A DNA stretch of 64,000 nucleotides. It comes from Oleispira sp964022115 (lineage in GTDB: Bacteria > Pseudomonadota > Gammaproteobacteria > Pseudomonadales > Oceanobacteraceae). The stretch is from assembly GCA_964022115.1 (NCBI GenBank), contig CAXIBC010000002.1, positions 1 through 64,000 of the forward strand, written 5' to 3'. The translations under genes and the position numbers were made by a program. This document shows positions 44,647 to 53,870 of this stretch, piece by piece (positions within the stretch are counted from its first letter, which is position 1; each line of letters starts with the position of its first letter). A model generated the notes under the pieces. That model was not told the origin of the DNA and did not search any database. It was given only the letters and a program-made list of their open reading frames with translations.

Positions 44647-45126
44647 ATGGCTGAAGAAGCACAACCGCAAGCACAAGACCAAGGTCAGTTTTCTCTACAG
44701 CGTTTTTACGTTAAAGATTCATCGTTCGAATCTCCGAATGCTCCAGAGTCTTTTCAGAAGCAATGGAAGCCAGAAGTTAAACTAGATTTAAATAGCCGCT
44801 CGCGTAAGTTGGCTGACGATACTTATGAAGTAGACGTTAAAGTCACAGCGACCGCTGAAAACGAAGGTGAAACAGCGTTTTTGGTTGAAGTGGTGCTAGG
44901 CGGCATCTTCCATATTAAAGGCATTGAAGGTGAACAGCTTAAGCACATGCTAGGGGCTTTCTGTCCGAATATCTTATTCCCTTATGTACGTGAAACTATC
45001 GACCAGTTGGTGGTTAAAGGTAGCTTCCCAGCCTTGATGTTAGCGCCGATTAACTTCGAAGCCTTATATCAGCAGGCCCAAGCTCAGCAAGCTCAAGCAC
45101 CTGCGACAGAACCTACAGTTCAGTAG
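44647..45126 (+). CDS. secB: Protein-export chaperone SecB
   Basis: 159 residues. SecB keeps precursors unfolded and hands them to SecA. Family blocks: FSLQRFYVKDSSFESPNAP (~13-31), LVEVVLGGIFHIKGIEG, and CPNILFPYVRETIDQLVVKGSFPALMLAPINFEALY. N- and C-terminal tails are rich in Gln/Ala. AAGGA precedes the ATG. A perfect 21-bp hairpin terminates the transcript. Confidence 0.97.
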   Translation: MAEEAQPQAQDQGQFSLQRFYVKDSSFESPNAPESFQKQWKPEVKLDLNSRSRKLADDTYEVDVKVTATAENEGETAFLVEVVLGGIFHIKGIEGEQLKHMLGAFCPNILFPYVRETIDQLVVKGSFPALMLAPINFEALYQQAQAQQAQAPATEPTVQ

Positions 45127-45160
45127 AGCCTTTCTATTGAGCTAATACTTCTGTTTAAGT

Positions 45161-45209
45161 AAAAAGCCGAGTTCGATTATTGTGAATTAATAATCGAACT
45201 CGGCTTTTT
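45161..45209. terminator. Bidirectional terminator between secB and trmL
   Basis: A perfect 21-bp stem (45161-45181 with 45189-45209) around a 7-nt loop, with A5 on the left and T5 on the right, serves both convergent genes. Confidence 0.95.
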
Positions 45210-45247
45210 AGTCTCTGCATTTTCGTTAGCCAATAATCTAGCGAAAA

Positions 45248-45712
45248 TTAGCTTCCCCCGGCATAACCATTTTGGCGCCAAGCTTCAAAAATCATCACTG
45301 CAACGGTATTCGACAAGTTCATACTACGGCTACTTTCTTTCATTGGCAGGCGTAACCATTGCTCAAAAGGGACTTGATCACGAATCTCTGCGGGTAAACC
45401 ACGAGTTTCTGGGCCAAACATCAAAAAATCGCCTTCTTTAAAAGCCGTTTCGGAGTGTGTCTGCTTGCCTTTCGTCGTCAGGGCATAAATAGTTTTAGGT
45501 TGTTCTTTCTCTAGGAAGTCTGCGTAATTTTCATGAATACGGACATTGGCCCATTCGTGGTAATCCAGTCCAGCGCGACGCAGGGCTTTCTCTTCCATAT
45601 CAAAACCGAGTGGTTTAATCAGGTGCAGTTGGCAGCCTGTATTGGCACAAAGGCGGATTATATTGCCAGTATTTGGCGGTATTTCTGGTTCAAATAAAAC
45701 GATGTTAAACAT
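45248..45712 (-). CDS. trmL: tRNA (cytidine(34)-2'-O)-methyltransferase TrmL
   Basis: 154 residues, SPOUT fold. It methylates the ribose of C34/U34 in tRNA-Leu isoacceptors. Recognised by FEPEIPPNTGNIIRLCANTG at the N-terminus, LMFGPETRGLP (~97) and the C-terminal knot RSMNLSNTVAVMIFEAWRQ. In related genomes, ntrC follows; here the MSHA locus begins instead, divergently, 192 bp away. Confidence 0.95.
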   Translation of the reverse strand: MFNIVLFEPEIPPNTGNIIRLCANTGCQLHLIKPLGFDMEEKALRRAGLDYHEWANVRIHENYADFLEKEQPKTIYALTTKGKQTHSETAFKEGDFLMFGPETRGLPAEIRDQVPFEQWLRLPMKESSRSMNLSNTVAVMIFEAWRQNGYAGGS

Positions 45713-45904
45713 GATGACTCCTCAGTATTGGCTGATTATAGGAAGTTGAGCATTAATTGGAAGGAAAAGCCTCATATTGATTACTGAACACTCTATTAGT
45801 AATTCGCGTTAGTTATTAGTAAGTTCATCTTCAGCGCATTTTGTTATTTATCTACTAAACTTTATTTTTAGAGATGATTTAAATCTAGAAATAGGAGTTG
45901 GTGG

Positions 45905-47056
45905 GTGAAATTTCGCTGGCCATTTAATAAGCAAAAGCATAAGCATTGGCTCGGTATTCATGTGTCATCACTGGCCCCGAGTGCGGTTATTTATAGTGAT
46001 GCTGGGATCGAGAAGGCGATTTGCTTTGATCAAGAGCAAGGGATTGAAGTCTTATACTCTTGGCTAAAAGAACATGCAGATCATGGTATGCCAAGCGTAC
46101 TGGTATTAGATGATGACGATTATGAGCTGCTATTAGTCGAAGCCCCTGATGTGCCTGCTGACGAGTTATCCGCGGCGCTTGAGTTTCGAATTGGTGATTT
46201 ATTAGCTCAGCCTATAGAAGATACGGCAATTCAGGCGGTACGTTTACCTGAGGATGCTTATCGGGGCCGAATGTCTATGGCGCATGTGATTGCAGCACCG
46301 AATGAGAAAGTTAAAGCTTGGGTTAGGTGGGCGAGCAAGCTGCATTTGAGCATAGAGAGTATTACTGTTCCTGAGCTGAGCTTGCTCAATGTCTTAGCTG
46401 CCTGCGATGTGCAGCAAGGTATTGCCTTATTAGAGCTAGGGCCTAAGCAAGGGTGTATTCGCTTGTACCAAGATGGTGCTTTATACCTGACACGCCAGGT
46501 TGAAGTTGGCATTGACGCTCTAGGCATCAGCGATGATCTAGAGAAAGCAATACCCGCTGAGAACGAGAGCCTGATAGAGCCTGCTGCTGAAGCGATTGCG
46601 GTGAATGAAATCAACTTAGCTGAGCTGACGGATGATGATTTTTCTAGTGATGGTCTGAATGAAGAAGTTGATTTAGATATTGCTGATGTGGATGAACTTG
46701 AAGCTATAGAAGCGCAGCTGACGATAGACGAAACGGCTTATGTTGGTTTCTCTGCTAAGGCCAGTATGAGTGAGCAGCAAGTACAGAATCTAGTATTAGA
46801 GGTGCAACGTTCTCTTGATTATTACGAGAGCCAGTTGGGTATGGGGCAAATCACCCAGTTGTGGGTAATGGCAGGGGATAGGGATCTGACTAGTCTAGTT
46901 GACGCGATGCAGCCTGCACTGACCGCCTTGGTAGAGCAACCCAATCTAATAACCAAACTCAGTGAGGTGGCGGGAATTAATATTTCAGCCAGTAGCGACG
47001 AAGTCAATAATACAGTGACGGCTTTAGGGGGGGCACTCGCGTATGTTAGAAGTTAA
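45905..47056 (+). CDS. mshI: MSHA biogenesis protein MshI (PilM-like)
   Basis: 383 residues, first gene of the MSHA locus. The actin-like PilM fold is suggested by WLGIHVSSLAPSAVIYS at the N-terminus and IALLELGPKQGCIRLYQDG (~178). An acidic stretch (~210-280) is inserted. It should form the cytoplasmic platform of the pilus machine with the PilN- and MshJ-type proteins. GTG start at 45905 with AGGAG seven bases upstream. It overlaps the next gene by 14 bp. The gap 45713-45904 should contain the MSHA promoter, but I could not pick a convincing one. Confidence 0.85.
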   Translation: MKFRWPFNKQKHKHWLGIHVSSLAPSAVIYSDAGIEKAICFDQEQGIEVLYSWLKEHADHGMPSVLVLDDDDYELLLVEAPDVPADELSAALEFRIGDLLAQPIEDTAIQAVRLPEDAYRGRMSMAHVIAAPNEKVKAWVRWASKLHLSIESITVPELSLLNVLAACDVQQGIALLELGPKQGCIRLYQDGALYLTRQVEVGIDALGISDDLEKAIPAENESLIEPAAEAIAVNEINLAELTDDDFSSDGLNEEVDLDIADVDELEAIEAQLTIDETAYVGFSAKASMSEQQVQNLVLEVQRSLDYYESQLGMGQITQLWVMAGDRDLTSLVDAMQPALTALVEQPNLITKLSEVAGINISASSDEVNNTVTALGGALAYVRS

Positions 47057-47690
47057 GCAAAGTATTAATTTATACCTACCGCGGTTTCGTCCACTAGAAC
47101 TTTCTCCAGCGATGAAGCGGTTGCTGCATATCAGTCTGTTTGGACTTGTCGCTGTGGTCTTTTTTTCGATCTTATTATTTGTAATCAAATTGTACCTTGA
47201 GGAGCAATTAGCGCAGGCGACAGAGCAGCAAGTAAAATTGGATAGTGAGTTGAGCTTAGTGATCTCGCAAATGCCCAATATTGCGATTGATAAAGACTTA
47301 CAGAATCAAATTAGTCGCGAAGAAAAATTATTAGCTAAACAGCGCATGGTAGTCTCTTTCTTGCGTCAAGACTCCATTAGCGATAGCCGCAGTTTTACTC
47401 CGCTGGTCGAACAGCTGGCGCGTCAAAATGTTAAAGGAATCTGGTTATCTAAATTTGAAGTGATTAATCAAGGGAAAGATATTCAATTATTTGGTTATGC
47501 TAAAACCCCCGAGCAGGTATCAAGGTATTTAGTCAGCCTAGGGACTCAACCTGCTTATCAAGGGAGAGCATTTAAGCAAATAAATGTCGTGCGTGAAGAA
47601 AACTCTTGGAGCAAGTTCTTTCTTTCTACTCAGCAAGAAAGAACGGAAAGTGCCATGCTACAAGAAACCGAATCGGGAGCGCAGTTATGA
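47043..47690 (+). CDS. PilN-domain protein of the MSHA platform
   Basis: 215 residues. Opening INLYLPRFRP followed by a single TM (ISLFGLVAVVFFSILLFVIKLYL, ~30-52) and a periplasmic coiled coil plus ferredoxin-like domain fits PilN/GspL C-terminal type proteins. It links MshI to MshJ. ATG 47043 overlaps mshI, and its TGA overlaps the mshJ start (ATGA). Confidence 0.8.
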   Translation: MLEVKQSINLYLPRFRPLELSPAMKRLLHISLFGLVAVVFFSILLFVIKLYLEEQLAQATEQQVKLDSELSLVISQMPNIAIDKDLQNQISREEKLLAKQRMVVSFLRQDSISDSRSFTPLVEQLARQNVKGIWLSKFEVINQGKDIQLFGYAKTPEQVSRYLVSLGTQPAYQGRAFKQINVVREENSWSKFFLSTQQERTESAMLQETESGAQL

Positions 47691-48391
47691 CATGGTGGCA
47701 GAAGAAACCTTATATTACGGCTATTAATGCTTACGACAAGATATCTAAGCGAGAACAGCAAATAATTTTAGTAACTGTGACCATCACCATTTTGCTATTA
47801 GGTTACTTGTTGCTGATAGAACCATTATTACTTCATTCTCAGCGCATCTATGGTGAAACCAGTCGCCTTGAGCAGATCAATAAAAACCTCTCAACACAGA
47901 TTATTCAAACCCGTGAAAATCAATATCAAAACCCTAATGATCCCTTGCGAGAAAAGCTTAAGCAAGTGGTTGCAGAAGCCGGAGCGATGCAGGAAAAAAT
48001 TAATTTTTTAACCAAAGCATTAGTGGCGCCTAAGCAAATGGTTAACCTGTTAGAAAAGGTGCTTACTCAAGATAAACAGTTAAAACTAATATCTCTTATT
48101 AACTTGCCTGAGCAGGCAATGAATATAGATGGTAAAAAGCTGCAGCAGAGCAATACGGTAAAAGAGGTTAATAACAAGCAGGCTACTGAAGCCTTAATTT
48201 ATCAACATGCTTTTGAAGTTGAACTAGAAAGTACTTATGGCAGTACAGTCTCTTATTTAAAGCGCCTAGATAACTTGCCATGGCAATTGTTTTGGCAGAG
48301 TTTGAAGTATGAAAGTTCTGAATACCCTAAAGGAAGACTAAAAATAAAGATCTATACATTAAGTACCAGTAAGGAGGTGCTAGGTGTATAG
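47687..48391 (+). CDS. mshJ: MSHA biogenesis protein MshJ (GspM/PilO-like)
   Basis: About 234 residues from ATG 47687 (ATGA overlap with the previous stop); an in-frame upstream reading from 47606 is rejected. One TM (IILVTVTITILLLGYLLLI, ~25-43), a coiled coil and a periplasmic domain are typical of MshJ. It completes the inner-membrane alignment complex. It overlaps the mshK start by 8 bp, and an AAGGAGG site for mshK sits inside its 3' end. Confidence 0.82.
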   Translation: MTWWQKKPYITAINAYDKISKREQQIILVTVTITILLLGYLLLIEPLLLHSQRIYGETSRLEQINKNLSTQIIQTRENQYQNPNDPLREKLKQVVAEAGAMQEKINFLTKALVAPKQMVNLLEKVLTQDKQLKLISLINLPEQAMNIDGKKLQQSNTVKEVNNKQATEALIYQHAFEVELESTYGSTVSYLKRLDNLPWQLFWQSLKYESSEYPKGRLKIKIYTLSTSKEVLGV

Positions 48392-48719
48392 AAAGGTAAT
48401 TAAAACGTTATTGATTATGCTAGGGATACTTTCTGCGTACCCTTCTTTTGCTCAAGATCCAATGCGCCCGCCTAACTGGGTAGCGGGTAGCCGTAATGAA
48501 AATAATAACAATGCAAGCACCTTAAACTTGCAGCAAATATTGATTTCAAAAAATAGAAAAATCGCCATCATTAATGAAAAGGTTGTGATAGAAGGTGACA
48601 AGATTGATGGCGCAAAAGTAATAAACATTTCAGATAAGTGGGTTAAGGTTGTTCGTGCAGGGCGCACAATAACATTAAGAATTACACCTACGACAAAGGA
48701 ATACAGTCGTGAGAAATAA
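48384..48719 (+). CDS. mshK: MSHA biogenesis protein MshK (PilP-like)
   Basis: 111 residues. Signal peptide (ends PSFAQ), then DPMRPPNW and LQQILISKNRKIAIINEKVV, the pattern of MshK/PilP-type periplasmic linkers that connect the inner-membrane platform to the secretin. GTG start with strong AAGGAGG six bases upstream. It overlaps mshL by 11 bp. Confidence 0.8.
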   Translation: MYRKVIKTLLIMLGILSAYPSFAQDPMRPPNWVAGSRNENNNNASTLNLQQILISKNRKIAIINEKVVIEGDKIDGAKVINISDKWVKVVRAGRTITLRITPTTKEYSREK

Positions 48720-50319
48720 GATATTTATAACGTTATTTTTAACCATTTTTTTAGCGTCTTGTGCAACTTCTCAGAAAAAAGAAGAAGTCGTGCATGAAGA
48801 TGACGAGCCTTTATTAGTTTGGCAAGAAGAGTCTGAAAAAGAGGGGCAGCTTGATGAGGAGTCTTTTATTCAGCAGTTGCTGCCACCGGAACCTGAAATA
48901 GTAATAGCAGATAGTCGCTTTGATGTTGTGGCTAGAGGAACCGATATTAGATCATTCCTTATGAGCTTGGTACACGATACGGATTATAATTTAGTTGTTC
49001 ATCAAGGTATTGAAGGCAATATTTCATTGAACCTTAAAAATGTCACAGTACTAGAAACCTTAGATGCCGTTAGGGATATCTATGGTTATGACTATGAAGT
49101 ATCGAGTTATGGCATTCAGGTTTACCCTCGCACAGTAAAAACACGAATATTTCCGATTAATTATTTGAATGTTAACCGTTCTGGCTCGTCAGGAATGTGG
49201 GTGAGTAGTGGTCAGATAACCTCAACGGACAGCAGTGAAAATTCGGCGAGTAGCAGCTCTAGTTCGACTTCTACGGAAGCTATTAATTCAACCCAGGTTA
49301 ATACTGAATCGTCATCAAATTTTTGGGGGCAGTTAACATTAACGTTGAACATGATGATAGAGGGCAATGAAAGCGCCAGTATTGTGGTTGATCCACAATC
49401 AGGAATCGTAGTCGTACGTGGTTTACCTGATGTGATTAGAGATATTGGTATGTTTTTAGAGCGAGCTGAATTAAGTGTTGGCAAGCAGGTATTGATTGAA
49501 GCAAAAATTTTGGAGGTATCCCTTAATGATGGCTTCCAGTCGGGTATTCAATGGAATACTTTTGGCGCGGGCCGTAAAGGTGGAATTGATGATACCCGCC
49601 GAGATGCCGTAGGTTCAATGGCTTCTGAACTATTAGAGAATAGCGATAATATTGGTGGCGTCTTTAACTTTAACTTTGATTATGACGATTTCACTGGTGT
49701 CATCCAATTATTGGAAACGCAAGGGCAAGTAAAAGTATTATCGAGCCCACGCATTGCCACAGTTAATAATCAAAAAGCCGTGATTAAGGTAGGTTCAGAT
49801 GAATATTTTGTAACTGAATTAAAATCATCAACTACCTCCAGTGGTAGTAATACGACCACTTCACCTGAAGTCGTTTTTACCCCATTTTTCTCTGGGATTG
49901 CGTTAGATGTTACGCCACAGATTAGTGAGGGTAAGGACGTTATTTTACATGTCCATCCGACTATTACTGAAGTGAGCGAAAGACAAAAAAATGTAGAACT
50001 TAGTGATGGCACAATTACCGTGCCGCTGGCGTTTAGTTCTGTACGTGAAACCGATTCTATCATTCGCGCTAAAAGTGGTCAGATTGTAGTGATTGGTGGG
50101 CTTATGCAAAACCAAAAACGGACCACAGAATCGGGTATTCCATATTTAAGAGACATTCCTATCGTAGGGGCTTTATTTGGCCAGAATCGAGAAACAATTA
50201 TTCAGAGTGAACTGGTGATCTTAATCCAGCCTAAAGTCGTTGATAGTCGTTTCCATTTTGAAGAAATGGAGCGTATTAATGATCGCTTTTCGGGATTAAA
50301 GAAAGGACTTGGAATATGA
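48709..50319 (+). CDS. mshL: MSHA secretin MshL
   Basis: 536 residues. A lipoprotein signal (LASCATS, lipidated Cys ~18) precedes secretin N domains (FDVVARGTDIRSFLMSLVHD ~72; VLIEAKILEVSLNDGFQSG ~260) and the secretin core with VKVLSSPRIATVNNQKAVIKVG (~340) and RAKSGQIVVIGGLMQNQ (~455). It forms the outer-membrane gate for the pilus. A Ser-rich linker (~165-200) separates the domains. GTG start. Confidence 0.92.
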   Translation: MRNKIFITLFLTIFLASCATSQKKEEVVHEDDEPLLVWQEESEKEGQLDEESFIQQLLPPEPEIVIADSRFDVVARGTDIRSFLMSLVHDTDYNLVVHQGIEGNISLNLKNVTVLETLDAVRDIYGYDYEVSSYGIQVYPRTVKTRIFPINYLNVNRSGSSGMWVSSGQITSTDSSENSASSSSSSTSTEAINSTQVNTESSSNFWGQLTLTLNMMIEGNESASIVVDPQSGIVVVRGLPDVIRDIGMFLERAELSVGKQVLIEAKILEVSLNDGFQSGIQWNTFGAGRKGGIDDTRRDAVGSMASELLENSDNIGGVFNFNFDYDDFTGVIQLLETQGQVKVLSSPRIATVNNQKAVIKVGSDEYFVTELKSSTTSSGSNTTTSPEVVFTPFFSGIALDVTPQISEGKDVILHVHPTITEVSERQKNVELSDGTITVPLAFSSVRETDSIIRAKSGQIVVIGGLMQNQKRTTESGIPYLRDIPIVGALFGQNRETIIQSELVILIQPKVVDSRFHFEEMERINDRFSGLKKGLGI

Positions 50320-51239
50320 CCATTGCAAATATGGTTGAGGGTTTTCAAGAACATTATGGTTTACATAAGCAACCGTTTTCTTTGGCGCCTAATACGGAAT
50401 TTTATGTTGACGTAAAAACGCAGCAAGAGTGTTTTAATGTACTGAGTTATGCCCTGCAGCTAGGAGAAGGGTTTATTAAAATAACCGGTGAGGTGGGCAC
50501 TGGAAAAACCTTATTATGCCGTCGTTTATTGAATACTCTATGTGAAAAAAATTATCTCTCTGTCTATATTCCTAACCCAGCATTAAGCCCTCAAGCCTTA
50601 TGGCGCGCTATAGCTCATGAGTTAAAGATAGAGGTGAATAAAATTGATATTCACCAGCTGCAAGAAGCGATACAGCAGCGCTTATTGACCTTGGCTCAGC
50701 AAGGTCGTGCCGTGGTTTTAGTCGTTGATGAGGCGCAATGTATTCCAGAAGATAGCTTAGAAGCGCTGCGTTTAATTTCTAACCTAGAAGCAGAAAGCCG
50801 TAGCTTAATTCAGATCGTTTTATTTGGTCAGCCGGAACTGGATAGCTTGTTGAGCCAAAACCGATTTCGACAATTAAAGCAGCGCATAACCTACAGTGCA
50901 GCATTAACCGCCATCGATAGCGATAGTATGCAGCATTATATTCAGCAACGCATGATACTAGCGGGTTATCGTGGTATGCCGGTGTTCGAAGAGAATGCGT
51001 TAAAACTTATGTCTAAAGCCAGCGCGGGTATTCCTCGGTTAATCAATATTATTGCTCAAAAGGCCTTATTCAGTGCATTTGGTGGTGGCTCTAAAAAGGT
51101 TTCTGCTGCTCATGTTAGAGCCGCGGCAAAAGATACAGAAGGAGCGAAACCGTTAGCCGCTGAGAATCGGTATTATTGGAAAGAGATAACATTTATTGCA
51201 GTTATGGCGTGCTGGGTGGTAATGCATGAGCTTAGTTAA
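50316..51239 (+). CDS. mshM: MSHA biogenesis AAA ATPase MshM (ExeA-like)
   Basis: 307 residues. Starts EHYGLHKQPFSLAPNTEFYV, the ExeA/GspA signature. Walker A GEVGTGKT (~58), Walker B VVLVVDEAQ (~133) and sensor region RLINIIAQKAL are intact. A single TM near the C-terminus (FIAVMACWVVMHEL) has little beyond it, so the peptidoglycan-binding part of ExeA/GspA is missing, as usual for MshM. ATGA overlap with mshL; 14-bp overlap with mshN. Confidence 0.9.
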   Translation: MTIANMVEGFQEHYGLHKQPFSLAPNTEFYVDVKTQQECFNVLSYALQLGEGFIKITGEVGTGKTLLCRRLLNTLCEKNYLSVYIPNPALSPQALWRAIAHELKIEVNKIDIHQLQEAIQQRLLTLAQQGRAVVLVVDEAQCIPEDSLEALRLISNLEAESRSLIQIVLFGQPELDSLLSQNRFRQLKQRITYSAALTAIDSDSMQHYIQQRMILAGYRGMPVFEENALKLMSKASAGIPRLINIIAQKALFSAFGGGSKKVSAAHVRAAAKDTEGAKPLAAENRYYWKEITFIAVMACWVVMHELS

Positions 51240-52173
51240 TGATGTCTTACGGCAACTGGACCAACGCCAAGCATCCACCGAGCAGGTGATGCCTTTGCAA
51301 GCGCTGCAAGTAGAGGCTGTGAATAATACTAGGGTTAGTATCCAGCCTATATTGGCGTTAATTGCTGTGTTATTGGTCGCCATTTTATTGTTGCAATTAT
51401 TTTATCCGCAGCCAATCAGCAAGCTGCTATTTTCCGCCTCGTTACCAGCAGAGCAAAAAATAGAAGCTGAAGAGTTAGCATTGACTGCTGTGGATAAACG
51501 AGTAGAGGACAAGCCGACTAACATTTTACCCGCAACGCTTGAAGCGACTGAAAATAAAACCAAAAAAGTCCTAGCTGCGCCAGAAGCAACCGGAGCGGAA
51601 ACGACAGTAGCGGAAACGACAGTAGCGAATACCATACCAGTGCCTATTGAAATACAAGCTCCTGCGGTTAATCAAACCAATATTAAACGTATTGAAATCC
51701 TAGGTTTAAAAGACTATCAATTGGCGCTGAGAGCGTATAAAAACAAGCAAAGTGCTAAAGCGATGAATTGGATTGACCAAGCCATAGCTGAAAAAAATGA
51801 AGAGAAATATTTAATCTTAAAAGCCAGAATCTTTATTCAGAAAAAAGACGGTAATGGGCTGCAACAGTTTGTTTTATCACAATCCTTAAATAGTCTAGAT
51901 TGGTTTCGACACGTTGCTCCAGGATTGCAGATGTTCGGCTTTTATCGTTTATCTAATCAGTATTATTCCCAGCTCGCAGAACACCAGCCACAGCAGGCTA
52001 TGTGGCAATTGGCCATGGCTTTAAACTATTCTAAGCTAGGCTTAAATAATAAAAGTAATACTCTCTATCAGTCATTATCAGATTCTTCAATTTTATCTAA
52101 GCAACAGAAGAAATGGGTTGATTATCAGATCAAGCGTATGCACACAAATAAGGTAGTAATGAATGGAAGCTAG
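51226..52173 (+). CDS. mshN: MSHA biogenesis protein MshN (TPR)
   Basis: 315 residues. N-terminal MSLVNDVLRQLDQR (typical of MshN/GspB-type), one TM (ILALIAVLLVAILLLQLFY, ~43-61), a low-complexity linker (~75-145) and a C-terminal TPR-like helical repeat region (~160-305; YQLALRAYKNKQSAKAMNWI). A 15-bp tandem duplication inside the linker encodes the repeated AETTV unit. The periplasmic TPR probably contacts the secretin or peptidoglycan. Confidence 0.82.
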   Translation: MSLVNDVLRQLDQRQASTEQVMPLQALQVEAVNNTRVSIQPILALIAVLLVAILLLQLFYPQPISKLLFSASLPAEQKIEAEELALTAVDKRVEDKPTNILPATLEATENKTKKVLAAPEATGAETTVAETTVANTIPVPIEIQAPAVNQTNIKRIEILGLKDYQLALRAYKNKQSAKAMNWIDQAIAEKNEEKYLILKARIFIQKKDGNGLQQFVLSQSLNSLDWFRHVAPGLQMFGFYRLSNQYYSQLAEHQPQQAMWQLAMALNYSKLGLNNKSNTLYQSLSDSSILSKQQKKWVDYQIKRMHTNKVVMNGS

Positions 52174-53869
52174 GAAAAAAGTCAGAGTCGGTGACTTATT
52201 AGTCGAGAAGTCATTAATTACTGAGCCTCAATTAATGGAAGCATTAGCTGAGCAAAAACGGACGGGTAAAAAAATTGGTCGGGTTATTACCGATCTAAAG
52301 TTTGTATCGGAAGAAAAGTTATTATCCTGCTTAGCCGATTATTTTCATTACCCTTATGTGGACTTAAACCGATATCGGATCGAAGCCGAAACGGTGCGCT
52401 TATTACCTGAAGTATCCGCCCGCCGATATCGCTGTATTGTACTAGCGATACAGCCTGATGGTCTGCTTATTGGCATGTCAGACCCTACCGACTTGATGGT
52501 GATCGACGATTTACAGCGACAATTAAAGCGCCCGGTTTTTCCTGCCTTTATTTCTGAAGATAATTTATTAACGACCTTAGATAGCATTTACCGTCGCCAA
52601 GATGAGATTGCATCCATTGCCGGAGAGCTTGAGGGCGAACTATCAGAAAGTGATTTTGATATCACAGAATTAGCGTCTGGTAGTGATAGTAGTGAAGCAC
52701 CGGTAGTGCGTTTATTACAAAGCATATTTGAAGATGCGGTACAGGTAAAAGCCTCTGATATCCATATTGAGCCAGAGGAATCTCAGCTAAGAATACGCAT
52801 GCGTATTGATGGTGATTTACAAGAACAGGTGATGAAAGAAAGACGTATTGCCTCGGCTCTTGTATCGCGCTTAAAAATCATGTCGGGTTTGGATATCTCC
52901 GAAAAACGGATTCCACAAGATGGCCGTTTTAATATACGCGTCAAGAACAAAAGTATTGATGTACGTTTATCGACCATGCCAGTGCAATTTGGTGAGTCGG
53001 TGGTGATGCGTTTATTGGATCAAAGTGGCGGTATTTTAAACCTTGATTCTTTAGGTATGCCAAAAGACATTCAGCAGCGCTTTAATTATTTAGTTGAGCG
53101 TCCTCACGGCATGGTTCTCGTTACGGGCCCTACCGGGAGCGGTAAAACGACGACACTTTATGCTGCTCTCAATATTCTTAATACCAAAGAAAGAAAAATT
53201 ATTACCGCAGAAGATCCGATTGAATATCGCTTGCCTCGTATTAACCAGGTGCAAGTAAACCCTAAAGTGGGCTTAGAATTTTCAACGGTATTACGGGCCG
53301 CCTTACGACAAGATCCTGATGTGATTTTAGTCGGTGAAATGCGTGATCACGAAACTGCAGAAATTGGTCTGCGTGCGGCGATGACAGGGCACATGGTTTT
53401 ATCAACCTTGCATACCAATGATGCGGTATCAACTGCTATGCGGTTATTAGATATGGGGGTTGATAATTATCTAGTGGCATCGTCTTTACGGGCGGTGATG
53501 GCGCAGCGCTTGGTAAAGCGTTTATGTGATCATTGCCAAGAAGAATATCAGCCGGATGAACAAGAAAAATCTTGGTTAACCTCGATGGACGAAAACGCAT
53601 TATCAGCCAGTTTCTTGCGGGGGCGTGGTTGTCACCATTGTAATAATACCGGTTATAGCGGTCGTATTGGTATTTATGAATTATTAGAAATGGATGAGGC
53701 AATGATCGCTGCAATGCGTAGGAACTCGGCGGATGAGTTTGCTAACGCGGCTAAGGCACACCCTAGATTTAGACCACTTGCACTGTGTGCTTTAGATTAT
53801 GCGCGCCAAGGAACTACTTCTTTAAGTGAAGTTTTCCGCATCAGTGCAAGCCTAGGAGAAGGTGGCTGA
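52163..53869 (+). CDS. mshE: MSHA extension ATPase MshE with c-di-GMP-binding N domain
   Basis: 568 residues, GspE/PilB family. The N-terminal MshEN domain (RVGDLLVEKSLITEPQLMEAL then IGRVITDLKFV) resembles the known c-di-GMP-binding tandem motif of Vibrio MshE. The ATPase core has Walker A GPTGSGKTTT (~322), the Asp box, Walker B ILVGEMRDHETAEIG (~388), the His box LSTLHTND, and a tetracysteine zinc motif (CDHC ~455, CHHC ~490). It powers pilus polymerisation on the cytoplasmic side. Binding of c-di-GMP should promote pilus extension. No retraction ATPase (PilT) is in the window. Confidence 0.93.
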   Translation: MEARKKVRVGDLLVEKSLITEPQLMEALAEQKRTGKKIGRVITDLKFVSEEKLLSCLADYFHYPYVDLNRYRIEAETVRLLPEVSARRYRCIVLAIQPDGLLIGMSDPTDLMVIDDLQRQLKRPVFPAFISEDNLLTTLDSIYRRQDEIASIAGELEGELSESDFDITELASGSDSSEAPVVRLLQSIFEDAVQVKASDIHIEPEESQLRIRMRIDGDLQEQVMKERRIASALVSRLKIMSGLDISEKRIPQDGRFNIRVKNKSIDVRLSTMPVQFGESVVMRLLDQSGGILNLDSLGMPKDIQQRFNYLVERPHGMVLVTGPTGSGKTTTLYAALNILNTKERKIITAEDPIEYRLPRINQVQVNPKVGLEFSTVLRAALRQDPDVILVGEMRDHETAEIGLRAAMTGHMVLSTLHTNDAVSTAMRLLDMGVDNYLVASSLRAVMAQRLVKRLCDHCQEEYQPDEQEKSWLTSMDENALSASFLRGRGCHHCNNTGYSGRIGIYELLEMDEAMIAAMRRNSADEFANAAKAHPRFRPLALCALDYARQGTTSLSEVFRISASLGEGG

Positions 53870-53870
53870 T

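Noticed and set aside
47606..47686. Longer start of mshJ
   Set aside because: Overlaps the PilN-like gene by 85 bp; ATG 47687 forms the usual ATGA overlap and a normal N-terminus.
51585..51630. Tandem repeat in mshN as a possible CRISPR-like or phase-variable element
   Set aside because: Only two 15-bp copies, in frame, in a low-complexity linker; unit length is a multiple of three so no frameshift switching.
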